Of a DNA stretch of 64,000 nucleotides, positions 37,101-51,435 are shown piece by piece; the first letter of the stretch is position 1, and each line of letters starts with the position of its first letter. Origin of the DNA: Sitta carolinensis (lineage: Eukaryota > Chordata > Aves > Passeriformes > Sittidae); NCBI GenBank assembly GCA_032173965.1, contig JAVUNC010000006.1:16403528-16467527 (forward strand). Reading direction: 5' to 3'. The translations under genes were made by a program, and so were the position numbers. The notes under the pieces are model-generated. The model saw nothing but the letters and a program-made list of their open reading frames with translations. It was not told the DNA's origin and searched no databases.

Positions 37101-40100
37101 TCAGCCAAAAACTGATCTCGCAAACCCCTTGGTAAAATAGGACTTGCTTTGACACTATTCCCAAGCAAACTAAAAATTGTCAGTAACTTGCTTAACATGA
37201 AATTCTGATAAACTCTTTCTTGGATATAACATTTCCACTGCTCATCTGCATAAAGCCTCAAAAAAATGAAAGTCATAAAGTAAAGAATTTTTATTCAAAT
37301 GCATTAGAAGTATCTCACAAGCCATTCAACAGATATAAAAAACACCTTTGCCACACACATGATAAAACGTACAGCCTTAAATGCAAAACATAAGAGCATC
37401 CAAAGATGTGTGAAATGTTACAGAAATCTCAACTGCACAGTTCTCTCCTTCAGTTCTTATGTCTCGCCTATCCTTTTTACCTTTGTTTCTCGACAGAGAT
37501 TTAAGTGCTCTCAACAGAGTCTGTACTCGTATTCCTCACTGTCAAAAAGGCTTCTCACAAAGCCAAGCCTGATGATCTCAGGCTTCCCAAACTGAAAGGA
37601 GAAACAAGGGCTGATGGAAATTCAGGGGCATTGATGTTCTGCTCTTGTTTTCATCCAGACACAACAATGTTGGAACTGCTTGCGCGGGACACTCACACAA
37701 TAAGGGTGTGTTCACAGGGAGCCTTACTACCTTTAGCAGAAGAACCCCACTGCTGAACTCGGGACAATAACACATCGTTTAGGTATCACATGTGGACAGC
37801 CATGCATACCACATACCCACATTATATATACACCAATTTGTTTTACTGTAATTGAGTAAGTGACAACTTTCACTAGAACTCAGATATAGAAATGGATCAA
37901 GTTAAAAAATTCTTCAAAACTCGTGAAATGTATGAATCCTTAGAGTTATATGAAAACAAGTTTACAATCCATTGTGATTTGGTCACAAGACTGAATTACA
38001 TGAATCCAGGTTTACCATAGTAATGACTAAAGAAACAGATTACTCCCATGTGCAGAAAGCAGTGAAATTAAAAACCTCAAACTTCATGATTATTAAAGGT
38101 TTAGAAGAGATGATAAGTCATCTTACAAAGCAAACAATTCCTTGAATATAAACTGTTTTGTTATGTATCAGAAACAGCTTTGATGATCATTTTGCAGAAA
38201 CTTAGTTACATAAAGAGATATGAAGAATGACTAATAATTACTATACTGTCACGTGTAAGAGACAGGATTACAAGTTCTCTTTAAGAGTTATTCATAAAAA
38301 AATAAAGATTCCACTGCAAAATGTCTCCAAAACCAAAGGGAAAGGCCAGAGATGTTTTTCTTTCTATGGTTTTATGTAGGAGTGTTACTTAGATGAGAAA
38401 TACTCACAGAGAAAGTATGTGTGCAAATTAATGCCCAAATGGTTGCAGTCAAAGTGAACATACTCTAACTGTGCTTTGGGAAAGCCTGTTTCTGGAAAAT
38501 AAAAGCACTAGAAATAAGAAAGCCCTCAAACCATGGACAGAAGAACTATACTTTTATTAATTTTGTTTGTGGGAATGTTTGTCTTAATATATTGTTTGTA
38601 AAATTCTCCATAACAAACGAACTACTGTTTAATCAAACAAAACCCACCTGAGTCCATCGTAACATTTGCAATAAAAAATGGGAATATAAAATATAGAATT
38701 TAAACAAAATACAAAATAATTAAATTTAATCATTGCTATTAAAGTGTTCCCCCTAAAAAGAAAATAAAATCACATGAGTTAGAGGCCCCATATTGCATGG
38801 TATTCTCTGCTAACAAAAAGAAATCTGCTTCAATTTTTCTTAACAGTGGTAATATAGTAATATGGACTTCAATCTGCTTCTGATTTTTTTTTTTACCCAA
38901 AAGGAAATGGGCTCACCATTATGGTACTTCCTAATAATGGAAGATAACAATTTGATTATTCATGTATTTTTTTGGTTATCAGTACCTGGAATATTGCATA
39001 GAGTAACTATTTTTCTCCCTATCAGTAATCATCTAAATAAGTAAACATTTATTAAAAATCCAGTAGTGAAATTTGGTGAAAATATGAAAGTCTATAATAA
39101 GTAAAGCTTTCAGACTCATTAAAAACCAAGCACACACAATACTACCAGACAACCATATCTGCTGGAGAAAAGAAAATAACTGACCTTATTTTTAGAAGCG
39201 GACCACAGAACAGAAAGAAAAGAAATAGCATATGTTTTTCAACATATCTGGAATGAATTTTTTTATTAACAGAAGAATGTGAGACTATTTTTTTCCTGCA
39301 AAGTAATGTTCAGTTGACAATTACTGCTTTTAAAATATGTTATAGTAATATGAACCATTGTTCATAATTCCTCCTACATGTACAATTACCAAACCAAAGG
39401 GAAAAAAGCACCCATTTAAACAGTAAAATATATACTCTGAGAAATTGTAGGAACTGATACATTTTATAATTTAGAGTGGTAACAATTGAAAACACCAAGG
39501 GAGCTTTTCTCCTTAAAAGTATTTCTCAACTTCCATAGTTCAAAAGCCTGTGAAAAGCTTTGGAAAATCCTCCTGGATAAGCTGAGCTGCTCAAGAAATC
39601 AAATCACATAATACAATCATTGACATTTATTTGTTAAGAGGAGGCAAATACCAAACTTCAGGTAAATGAGCCATACTCAAAGCTTAGATTAGAAATTCTA
39701 CCAAAATATTTGTGACTGCACATATAGTTTTACTGTATATTGCAGGTAAACACTGACAGTGATAAAGGGAACGTGACTATGCTTATTACTACTGAATGCT
39801 TTTTAAATTAAGTCATGATCCTGTAAGAAATCACCTTTATCTGCAGTGTTCAAGGCAAACATTAGAGACAAGCGTAATTCCAGGTGGAAATAAAACCTAA
39901 TGAAACATGGTATAGCAACTGTATCATTAGAACCAGTCTACATAGTGGTCAGAAATAGGAGAGAGAGACAAGGATACATCCAGACACCTTTAAGAATGTT
40001 CTCTCTAAAGCAGGATGAGCTCTGTCATGATGCAGACATTACAGCATACATTCAGAACAGGCCCATACAAACACAAACCAAATTCTTTTTGTATCTAGCT

Positions 40101-41329
40101 CCTTTTTTCATCTGTAAGTGCTACTGTAATTCCATGTTCTGCTCATAGTAGATTTTATATGCTGCATTTTTAATTAAATCCATAGCTCCCCAGCAGTGGA
40201 CTATAGTTCAGAGTTTATATGGTAAGAAGGTAGGAAGAGTTTTCTAGAATTTATGCCCTGAGTCAAATGTAGTTGGTTAAGAAAGACAGACATGTCCACG
40301 AAAAGTGAATGCGCTTACTAAAGCTATAATAATTACTACAGCAACATTAAGACCATTACCTGGGTGCAGGAATAAAGCATTATATAAAATAATTTTGATG
40401 CTGTAAGAGGTAAACTCAAGTTGAATAAAGAGATATTGTACTCAAAAACCAATGTCACACTCATTTCTGCCCACCAGAAGATTTATATAAATTCATAAAT
40501 ATTTTGTCATATAATATGTCTACAATAAAAAGGAGTAGAAAATGTTATGTAGGCAGAACTGTTTCTAAATAGGACTCTTTCACAACATTTTGTACTGGAT
40601 GACAGTTGCTCTTTCTCTATTTTTATAGCTACACATTCTTTTTTCCTAAGCACTCAAAAATTCCTGCTTCACAGGTATTTGCTGAACTATTTTCATTCTT
40701 GTACAAAATTACTTTTAAAATAGCCAAGGTAGATATAATGGCCCTGGGAAGTTCAGTACCAATGAGAATCAGATGAAGTGAACAAAAGATCTCCTGCCAG
40801 TACTGACTGAACCAGACAGGAGACTTTTTTAAAGGCCAGTCATTTTGTGAGCATTTTCAACTCACACTCAAAAGAATAATATAATAAGTTAATGTTTATA
40901 CAAATGGTACAAGATGTCAATGTATTTATTATTTTTAATTATTGGATTTGAAGGAAGGAATCTGCATCTCAAAGGATTCCAAGGCACAACAGTTTTTTCC
41001 ACAGCTGCTTTTCAACAGTCACCTCATGGGCTGGAATTTCTAATTAATCTGAGTCAGTTACTAATGCTCACATACTCCTCCATGGCCTTGCTGTACAGTA
41101 ACACAAGAAAAACTCTACAGAATTAAGAACCTCACCAGTTCTTCTCCTCAATAGGCAATAAAAGACAAGTTCACCTCTAAAAATCAGACTCTCTGCAGAT
41201 ACAAATAAATACACGTGAAATTGTCTCCCTTCCCTATTCGCCTGAGAGCTCATTTTTACAGGATGGCAGCAAATTTATAAATGAAGAATGTGAACTTCAA
41301 GAATGGTACCTAATCTGTGCTAACTACCT

Positions 41330-41700
41330 GTATGAATTCTGTAGCAGGAATGGCCCTGCTCTCAACAGCCTTTTAAGTCTGTTCCCCTCTCTAACACTAA
41401 ACCGGGGATGCTCATCAAGCTCCTCTTCCTCAGCAGCAGAGGAGCACTGCAGGTACACGTGCTGGGCATGGGAAGGAGTGAGGGTGCTGTCACCATGCCT
41501 CTGCTCTTCCCTTCTCCTCCAACTGCAGAACTTCCTTGCTACAGGAAAGAAGCTGAAGCTCAGTAATTCTGCTGAGGGAAGAGATAAATACTGACACTGT
41601 TCCAAAGGTCCCATACCACCTGGTACTAGAGGACTTAGAGCCTTTGGGATAGGCACTCCTGCAGCAGATCACGCTGGCCAGCAAGAGCTGGATTATTAAA
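41330..41700. other. GC-richer block, identity unknown
   Basis: About 370 bp of mixed composition within AT-rich intron. A 110-codon frame (41324-41656, minus) spans it, but the peptide (MPIPKALSPLVPGG...) has no domain I recognise and no splice or promoter context. It may be an old repeat or a non-coding transcript exon. Confidence 0.35.
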
Positions 41701-44700
41701 GAGCATTTATGCTCACAAAAACTTATGATCTCTTATCCCTAGAAATAACAGCATCAGAGTGGGTGGTAGTGCTCTGATATGCTTTTTTAATATTATTGTG
41801 ACAGGATCAGATGGCATCATTTATTCAAATAAAGTACAATTTTTCACATTCATTAGCAAGCCAATGAATGGCAGTAATGTATGTTAAGCTGAACAAGGGT
41901 GTGAAAATGCATTAAACCATTTATGTGCCTGAGGGATGTAACGATCCTTTGCCTATTCTTTATTTTTACCCCAAAATTACCTGCCACCTATAACAATAAT
42001 GACTTTTTCTTGCCCTCAAATCTTAATTACTTGTGGAATCTCTCAGAGCTTCATTATTCACCAGCCATGCTCATACATCTCTCCTTTTTTTTAGGGGGAA
42101 AAAAAAAAGCTATCTGGATTGTGGAGAGAAGACCTAGAAAATGTGAATCTGTGGAAAAGGTGCGCTATTGATGGCTTGCTAAGATTTGGAATGTAATTTA
42201 AATGCTAACAACATGCATTTTCAAGAATACATTTTAAGTGTCAGTAAACAGAGAAAAGTAGTTAATTTTTCACAATATGAAAAGTGTTATAAGAAAATAA
42301 ATGGAATGGGAAGATTAATTTTAAAATTTGTATATCCAAAGCACTGGAAATTGAAGATTTTTAATGACTCTTAACTAACACTACTTAACACCACAGGAGT
42401 TCTCTAAATTGTTTAACAGGAGAATTGACAGGAAACAGCAAAGGTTGAGGAAAAGGCAGGAGAAGAACTGGCACCAATAAAATAAATTACAAAGGCAGAA
42501 TGCCTACCAGTCAGTAACACATTTTGACACAAAAATACACAAAATAAATATACCCCAAAATAAACACAGGTCAACTTTTTCAATTTGATCAGAAGAATGA
42601 TTTCATATAAGCATATTCATGGTTTATGCTTTTTTTGATACAGGTATTTTAAATATGTCTAGCACACGCTTCTGGGTGCAAATACATACCAAGGACATTA
42701 GAAATTGCTCTCACAAGTGAAACAGGTTTGAGAATGAACAGCTATAAATGAAGAGTTGTGTACTACTTTAAGGCAAAAGCCAAGCATGAAGAATTTATTC
42801 TAGTATAGAAATAAGAAAAAGTTGCAGTAAGTAGTTTCTAATCACACACAGAAACAAGAATAAATAAATTGGAAACCATCCACTGCTATCTTGTAACTTT
42901 TGAGACAACATTTCACAGCTATACACAGCAATATTCTTTCATGAAACTTTAATTTGCGCCTACTCAGAACAAGGCACAGACTGAAAAAAGCTTTATTAAT
43001 GACAACACATCCTCTGTTTTAACAGCGTGGACAATGTTCCTAATGCTGTTATTGACCAAGTGTATCAGAATTAGGTCAGGTTTTAAAATCTGCCTGTTTT
43101 TCTCCAAATCTAATTTTAGATTTCTCTCTTTGAAACTAATAAACCAGCCCAAAACAGAAATAAAATTCTTATTCATTCTGAAATCTTTTTTAGCGTTAAA
43201 TAAACATGGAGAATTGTAAAAAATGTATAATAGCTTAATAATGGACTAATACACCATAAAATGGGGAAAACCCAAATGCAGTAGAATCCATACTCTTTGA
43301 CCATTCATGAAATTTTACTTTAAGTCAAGGAAATTGTTTTTGCCCATTTGAAAAAGAATTTACCAACCTAAATATTTTTTTTAATCTTCTCTCAAACCAT
43401 TTAATCTATGGATTGTTTACTCCTGCGTGATACAAAATGCACTTTTCTTTTTTTTTTTTCCCTCAAAGGAAAAAGAAAGATCAGAATCACAACAAAAATA
43501 ACATCCCAAAATCCATGTAATTTTATGAAGCTGGAATTAATAAAGCCTACTTCCCTACATATTTGCAGCTTTTTTAAGGTTGGAAGATGCAGTCTCTGAC
43601 AGAAGCTTTTCCAAAGTTTTCTGGGGACAGCAAATACAGGCAAAAAGGAATGCCTTCCTTTAGTAGAGGATTTCATAGCATCATTCTCCAATCCAAAGAT
43701 GCTTATCTTTTAAAAGCTTGTAAGAATTTTATTATCTGAGAGAAGTTCATCTTTTTGTCAAATGCAGATCATGTTCATAAATGGTCCAATGTGGTTTCAC
43801 AGAATCATCAGGTGAGGTAACACTGAGACTGATCAAACAAATCAATTGTCTTGCTTCAAATTGTCCAAATCAGCATTCAGAAGCAATAGCATAGGCATAT
43901 AATAATATAAAAAAACCCCAAAAATTCAACTATATGCATTTGTGTACTTAGCCCTTTTGTAGGCTTCTGATAAACTAGGATTGGTACATTTTGAACACTG
44001 CCTTTCAATGAAGCTTATAAACCTTCCTTACAGTCACAAATGGTGCCCATAGAAATAGGCTTATATAAAAAACCCAAAGGTCTTTGAAGGCACTCTTGCA
44101 ATTCTAATTCCTTCTGAGTACTGAACAGCTATAGACTGTTAAGTAAAATGGATTCACTGTTAGAAAATGGATATTTACTTCTACTGAATTTGCATATCCT
44201 GCTCAGAATACATGGTGGAATTTTTTGTGTGCCATCATACTTACATTCTGACAGAGATCACTCCGAATTGTGTTCGTGACAGTTATACGCAAGTAGGAAA
44301 AATTATGAGATCATAATTCTCATAATTATAGCTCTCAATAGCTCTCAACCCCTGAATTATTCCCAGCTTTTTGTACCATTCCTAAGAAAACATACCGCAA
44401 ACTGTAGGATTCTAGATACTGTCAAATGATTGAAACAATAGGAAAAAAGATTGCAAATAATAACTGAGGTACTTATGCATGTACAAAGGTAAGAAAAAAT
44501 TATTTAACACATCAATATCAAATTGAGCAAGAAAGAGGAAAAAATAAACTCCTTAAATAACAGATGCTATTTTAGATTGAATAACGAAATTATGAGCTAT
44601 GCAGATGAGATTAAATATAAGTTTAAAAATACAAGATAAGTGAAAAATATACTACAGGACTGTTAATTACAATGAACCTAGTTATTTGGTCCTTTTTAAT

Positions 44701-45464
44701 TTCTTCAGCTTTTAACTGCAGCATTTGGTGTAATGCTGTATTTTGTTTGCCTTAGTAATCATGAATATTACATGCATTGTGCTTAGTATTAGAACATGAG
44801 CCTTTCTATATTTGTATGGTTCTTGTTAACATGCTATGGAAATCAAAACCTACAGGACTTTGAGACCTTAATTTAAGCCTGTGGCAATGAAGATGCAGCT
44901 GTTCATTTATAAGCAATCACCACAGATACAGAAGTTATAAGATTAAATTTGAAAAGCCACTTTCCCAAACTTTTAAAATTATTAAATTATAGCAGCATCA
45001 GTGTTTCTTTTTTCCCCTGAGAATTATTTTTACTTGTCAAGTTTTTTCCAACTTTAAAATCAAACCAAACCATTTTAAAGAGCATTCCATCTGAGCTTGC
45101 ACCATGTTAGAATTGCAGATTAAGTATCAGTATTTGATTATTATTGTAATGTTTGCTTCTCACATACATAATTATAATATATCATCAACCATGACCCACT
45201 CAAGAGTCTTTTGAAGTTGGCATTATAAATTTTATTCTACATTCGCCCAGGTGCAATTCAACACTGCTAGCACAATTTAAATGAAACTTCTCATATCATT
45301 GAATCAAATAATTACAAAATAGTGTTATTTATTGGTCTTGGAGAAATGCCCTAAATAAATAAAGCTATAAAAAAGCAGATGACTTGATCAACATATGAAA
45401 TCTACGTATCTATTGACATCTACAGATAACAACATATTAAAGGGTCAACATTCATCAAGGGTCT

Positions 45465-45840
45465 GGAGATTCTCTTTTACAAAGTTGAGGGAACTGGGCC
45501 TGTACAACCTCAGGAAGAGGTGACTGAGAGGGGACCTCCTCAAGGTCTGCCAATATACGAAGGCAGGGTGTCAGAGGATGGATCCAGGCTCATCTTGGTG
45601 GTGATAAGTAATCGGACCAGAGGCAACGGGAAGAAAAATGGACACAAAGTTCCACCTGAATGTGAGGAAAAACTTCTTTACTGTGAGGGTGACTGAGCAC
45701 TGGAACAGATTGTCCAGAGAGGTTGTGGAGGCTCTCTCACTGGAGACATTCAAGGACCATCTGGATGCAATCCTGTGCCATGTGCCCTAGGATGACCCAC
45801 TGTGGTCCCTTCCAACCTGACTTATTCTGTGCTTCTGTGA
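45465..45840 (+). mobile_element. CR1 LINE fragment, 3' end, plus orientation
   Basis: It shows the CR1 3' block: ggcctgtacaacctcaggaa, accagaggcaacgggaagaa, cactggaacagattgtccag, agaggttgtggaggctctct, and a terminus of ttattctgtgcttctgtga. It is better preserved than the other copies but still truncated and non-coding. It lies antisense to NOVA1. Confidence 0.9.
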
Positions 45841-46398
45841 AATGTATTTTTTTAACTGACATGACAGAACAGCTGTGTACCTGTGCTACAAGTAACTTTT
45901 TCAAATAAAAGACTCTGTTTTATAGGATTAGGACAGTAATCCAGGGTGCAAAGGGCTGATCATGATGGAGTCTAGAAACTCTCTGAATTTGTGCCAAAGC
46001 TAAATTCCTGTGGCTAAAGTCCAAAGTTCTGCTGCATTAGGTGGCAACACCATAGAAAGCTTTGCAAGCAAGCTTTCAGAGCACTGTCAAGATGATCGGT
46101 TGATACTAATGAAAGTGGTATTTTCAGATGGCTGATAGAAACAGCATCATATTACCATGTCTCTCTTTCTTGATACTAACAGGAAGTCCCCTTAGGTGTG
46201 TAGTAGCAGTATTGTTTAATTCTTCCTTAATATTTTGTTCTGAGTACAGCCCATGAAAGAAAAGTTTCCTCTCCAGTGGATACTATAAGGTTCAACAATA
46301 TATTAGTCCTTTACAAATGCCCAAAAAACTGTAAAACAAGAAACTTATTTTCCTCTTTCATTCCTCCTCCTTTGTCCCATGAAATTTTTATCTTCATT

Positions 46399-46421
46399 AA
46401 AAAAAAAAAAAAAAAAAAAAA
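46399..46421. repeat. Poly-A tract
   Basis: Roughly 23 A in succession. Confidence 0.93.
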
Positions 46422-49400
46422 TATCAGAAGGCATTGTTTCCTAAAGCAAGGCAGGCCTCCCAAAAGACAATCAGCTAATTTTCCTATGAAGAAGTAGCTC
46501 TAGCTTCCTTTTCCAACAGATATAGCCACTGACATGAAACTCTGCAGCAAAACTCCTCAAGGAAATGCAAGTAAAAATTACAAAGTTTTCCAAAGCAGAC
46601 AGGCTCCTTTCAGATGCAGTTTCACCTTTTCCTAGCAGACACACCAGGGACTTCCTTCAGTAGCACCAGTCAGACATAAAATGTAAATAAATGTGCAAAG
46701 ACAAGAAAGGAGTGTGGTGAAAGCTGTTGGTTAAGAAAAATAGCACCATAAGAGTGCAACATCTAAAGCCATATGACTTGGGCTGCTATAAATGCCACAA
46801 ACTCAAGTAGCTGAGAATTTCTGGACTAGGGTAGGCTAAGATCTATTCTTTGTATGTTTCTCAGCTTTCTCCTTTTGCTACCCTGCAAAAGTTCTCTGTA
46901 GTGGTGGTCAAAACCAGAGAGAAATACAACTGGAAAGACACCTAATGCTTTGTACATTTGTTTACATTGCTGAGAAAATAGCAGGAAAATTGCTCTCTCA
47001 CTATCACTTAAGTAAAATACAGGCAGCACAAAAGATTCACAAGTATGAAGACAGTGTTAGGAAGTGGATGCCTAAGAGCTGTATTTCTTAATTTGTTATA
47101 TATCAACCTCTGGCACATACCATTCAAAATACAGTTAATTAAAGATTATGTACCTCTCAACATTTTAGCAAGACATGCTGGTTTTTGTATTACTTGGAGG
47201 TTGGTATTGTTAACATTATTAAAGACTGTTTTGTATGGTATGTGTTCAGAAGAAATTTAAGCTTAAAACTGATGATTCAACTTAGTATTTTCCTGATGTA
47301 TATCTAGAACCATGGATATATAAATTCTGTAAAAAAACTTACATTATAGTTTTATTAATGTTAACACAAAAAACTTCAAATGCCATATATACTGCAAGTC
47401 AGTCTGCTTCATAGTTCTGTCTCATTGATGTAAATTTTATTTTCCTTAATCAATTTTAATACTTTGTGCACTTCTTTCCAAGTTGACTCTAAGTCAAATA
47501 TCTTAAAGGATAAAAGCCCCTTCTTAAGCCTTAATATCTTAAAGGATAATTCCCTGATGCAGGCACTACAAAGTGGTTATAGGGGTAGCATGTAAATGAC
47601 TACAATGCTGATGCTCATTCCAGAAATTGTCAAACGTCACCTGACTTCTGTCAGAATGAAGGACTTGGCAAGAAATTCCAACATGCAGAAATTTCACGTG
47701 CTAGAGTCAATTAGAGGTCATTGTTCCCAATCATGAATGTGAACTCTGCTCAACCATCTAGTACAGATCTTCTTACAATGCAAGTCATGAAAATCTCCTA
47801 GGAAATGCCCATTTCAGGTCTCCAAAGTGATAACCAACCAGAAAGGAAGCAAAAAAGCTCTTCCTCTGCTGTGTCTTTACATGAACATGTAGCTTGAAAT
47901 AATCAAGGCTTTTCAATCCACTACTCAATAATATCTTCTAAGACACTTGTTATTCAAATGGTTAAAGAATAAGTTCTAGGCATGGCTGAACAGCCATGAT
48001 TAAAAAAAAAAAGCAGGAAATCCAAAAGGATGAACCTCCAGAATTTAAAAAAGATCACCAATGAGACCAGTATTTTTTTCACACACAAGACAGAGATATT
48101 TCACAGAAAAAATCCACTGTATTCTAATAATAAGCTGGAATACCCACAGATATCACTGTCTTAAGACAGCAAGGATTCAGAATAAATTTTTTGCTAACAG
48201 TATTTCTTGCAGTATGCAAAGTAACACTAAATTTCTAATGAACACTATGGTATCTTATCTAACAGGTCACCTGGAGGATATAGAAAAGTAGAGTGAATTA
48301 CAGTTTGCTGAAAATCCACCACAAATGATTCAGACAGTTTTCTGGGTTTGGGCTTTTTTTCCAGTATCAGAAAAAAAGCACTATATTCCTTAGATCTTGA
48401 AGGTTTATTAAAGCAAATGGATGTCAAAAAGAAAGCAGGCCAATCAAAAATAAAAAGGATGAATGTAAGGCCTTGGACAATTGTCTTGTCCATGGGGAAA
48501 GAAGATTTTTTTTTTTTTACATAATTTTGTATGATTTTTAATTTTATTTGTATATCACTTACATATGTATAAATACATACACACATCTCTAGAAATATTT
48601 TGTAATTAAAAAAGAGCTGCTATCTAAGTTTCTTTATATATTTAACAAGAATGGTTTCATAAGCAAAATACATGCAGAGATACAGAAGAAAAAAAATGCA
48701 TAAAACCAATAACACGTATTTGATAATGCTAATAACTCAAGTAATTTTGAGTCAATCACCAGGCATTCTTGCAGCTACCACTATAAAGCTCCACTGCCAT
48801 TGTCTCTAAGAAATATTTAACGTAACAACAAAAGGGCAAATATAGAAGCAAAACAGCCCAGTAGCTGCCACTGCTCCTTCACTCTGCGTAAAATAAATAA
48901 TTGGATAGGACATGATTAAACAGAATTATGTAAACAACTATAGTTTACATGCACATATTTTCATGCATATAAATAAGAGGCAATGCCATATCATCTCTGT
49001 CAGGAAGTCACCTTCATTTGCAAGGATGTGAATTTGAGCCACACGGCTCCTCAGTGGATCAAAATTAAAATGGAAGCAAAGCAATTTTGTAATTATTAAT
49101 ATAATAGACAAGAACTAGGGTGGTGAGCCATCAATTCTAATTAAAGGCTGCAATTAAAGGATACTTCAATCAATCATCTCTCTGAAAGTATACTCTATTG
49201 ATTGCTGCATTAATTATTAAAATCATATTAAAATAAAATTCAGATTTAGTTATCTGCCAGCTACTTCAAGATAATATTCTGGGTCTTATAATGAAATGAG
49301 TGACATCATCACTTGGACTAAAATTTCTTTTCTTTTTTCCTGTAAGGAAACCTTAGAAGAGGTATTCAAGAGTTTTACTTTCTGACTCAGTCTATTACCA

Positions 49401-50704
49401 CCCCATGGCAGTCCTTTAGGACTTCCTTCACCAGCATCTGTTAGAATACCTATTTGTGTCTTATGTACATAGATACGTATTAAATATATATATCTAATAT
49501 ACACAATATATATATGTACATAATACATCATATTAGACAATCCTAAACTAGGTATTTAAAGAACTTTAGATGCAGGCAAAAGCAAAACCTAGTTGTACAA
49601 GTAATAGGGAGAAATGTTAAAATACAATTCATAATTTTGCAGTTCAAACTGAAATACAGATAGATGAAAAGCAGTGTTCATGGTTAATAGCAACAATGAG
49701 GTACTTGACTCATGCATTTCATGTTTTACCTGTGAAGAAAAAGAACATAAATAAGAAAGCAGTTGAAAAGATAATGAAAATAATTGAATCTTGACCAAAA
49801 AATTCAAGTTAAAGTCAGTCTCAGTCAAGGAAAATGCAGAAAATATTGAAGCAAACAGACTGTAAGACACAAAAGAAGCCAAGCTATGGGTGTGGCAAGT
49901 AAGAATTGTGAAAAATTGCATCCCACCTTAGTCCTTGCATAAACAACCTTTTATGCCGGTATGATAAAACCATATAAAGCTGCTTCCTGAATTCTTAAGC
50001 ACATGTGTTATCAGTATTCTCATACAGTTTCTTAGTATCTGCAGAAAACTAACATAATGACAAGAAAGTAATGTACAGTTGAAACCCTCTTGATTTCAAC
50101 TGCACAAGCACAGTACCTGGTGTATCAGTACAATTCCTTTGTTACCTTATCCAAACAATCCCTAAAGAGTTATTTAAATGTCACCTGAAATGAAAAGATT
50201 GCCAGATGCTTTCAAAGACCATAGGCCCTCAACTCAGCTACAAAAGCTACGACTATCTCCATAAAATCTTGAATTTCTAGAAACCTGTTCCAAATTGTCA
50301 AATTCCACAGCTAATTTTCAAGTTGATAATTGTATCGGTAGGTGGCCAGGCGACAGAAATCTATGAAGTTATGACTGCCACCCACTGCTTTGCAACTACG
50401 GCCTGTAATCAGGAGGAAAAAATAATTAAAAAACACAGGAAGGGAGGAAGAAAAAGAAAGGAAAGATTTTGATAATAAGGTATCTTATTTTATTAAACCG
50501 TTGCTTATGCTAACAGAATTGTAAGCATAACCAACACCTAGAAGCTGAAAATTCTAGCTCTTTCTTCAAAAATAAAGATCAAACTTCACAAAATAAAGTA
50601 AGGTTTTAACAACAGAATTTACCTAAATATCTGTCAATCAAACTTGCTTCTCTTAATTGTGTTCCACCAACCTTAGCTTCCTTTGAAAGTCAAGTGAGTA
50701 ACAG

Positions 50705-50753
50705 CAGGCAATAGCAGCAGGTGAGAGGGAACAGGCAATGGCAGCAGGTGAGA
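50705..50753. repeat. Two-copy tandem duplication, 27-bp period
   Basis: caggcaatagcagcaggtga recurs 27 bp later as caggcaatggcagcaggtga, with one difference. Confidence 0.88.
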
Positions 50754-51215
50754 TTCACCATAGGTGTCGTGCAGGCTGGCTGAAGGCACAAACACAGCTT
50801 TCAAAAACCTGCTCTTGATTTAGACTCGCTGCGTTCAGTTTGCTAAAAACCACTACAAAGCCAGGAATGTTTCCACTGAGAATGTATTTCCTCAGAAGGT
50901 AGAAGTTTCCCAAAATATCTTGACAAAATCAATGAATTACCTTCAACCTTTTACACCAACCTTCTATTATAAAATCCACATTTATGTGGTGGTAAATTCT
51001 CTAAGATTACATGCACATTGTATCATCTAAACATATTTAACAAAGACACGTATAACGAGTGATACAAAGGAAATTACCCATATGGATTTATAATATCAAA
51101 GACAATATTTTACAATGAATATATAAAATGTGGTTCCAGGTCACTTATCCTTTGAGAGACCTATTTAGAAAATTTAGACAGTAGCTGACAGCAACTAAGA
51201 ACTCTTTGCATCAAC

Positions 51216-51233
51216 TTTTTTTTTTTTTTTTTT
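51216..51233. repeat. Poly-T tract (18 bp)
   Basis: Uninterrupted T run. Confidence 0.93.
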
Positions 51234-51327
51234 AATAAATTATCAGGAGTTATCAATGCGAAAACCCACTAAAAATTAGGAGAATATAAGCATAATATTT
51301 ATTTTTATAAAGACAATCACAAAAATT

Positions 51328-51353
51328 TTTGTTTGTTTGTTTGTTTGTTTTTT
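51328..51353. repeat. GTTT microsatellite
   Basis: About five GTTT units ending in a T run. Confidence 0.92.
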
Positions 51354-51411
51354 AAGAGATATGTAGTGACATCAAGCTAGCTATTAAAATTCCTTGCCAG
51401 TGTGGGAAGAA

Positions 51412-51435
51412 TGTTTGTATATTTATATACAAACA
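51412..51435. repeat. Perfect inverted repeat, 10-bp arms
   Basis: TGTTTGTATA, TTTA, TATACAAACA. Confidence 0.85.

Noticed and set aside
43800..43840. cacagaatcatcaggtgagg, resembling a CR1 3' end
   Set aside because: The resemblance is limited to a few words and the following sequence does not continue as CR1.
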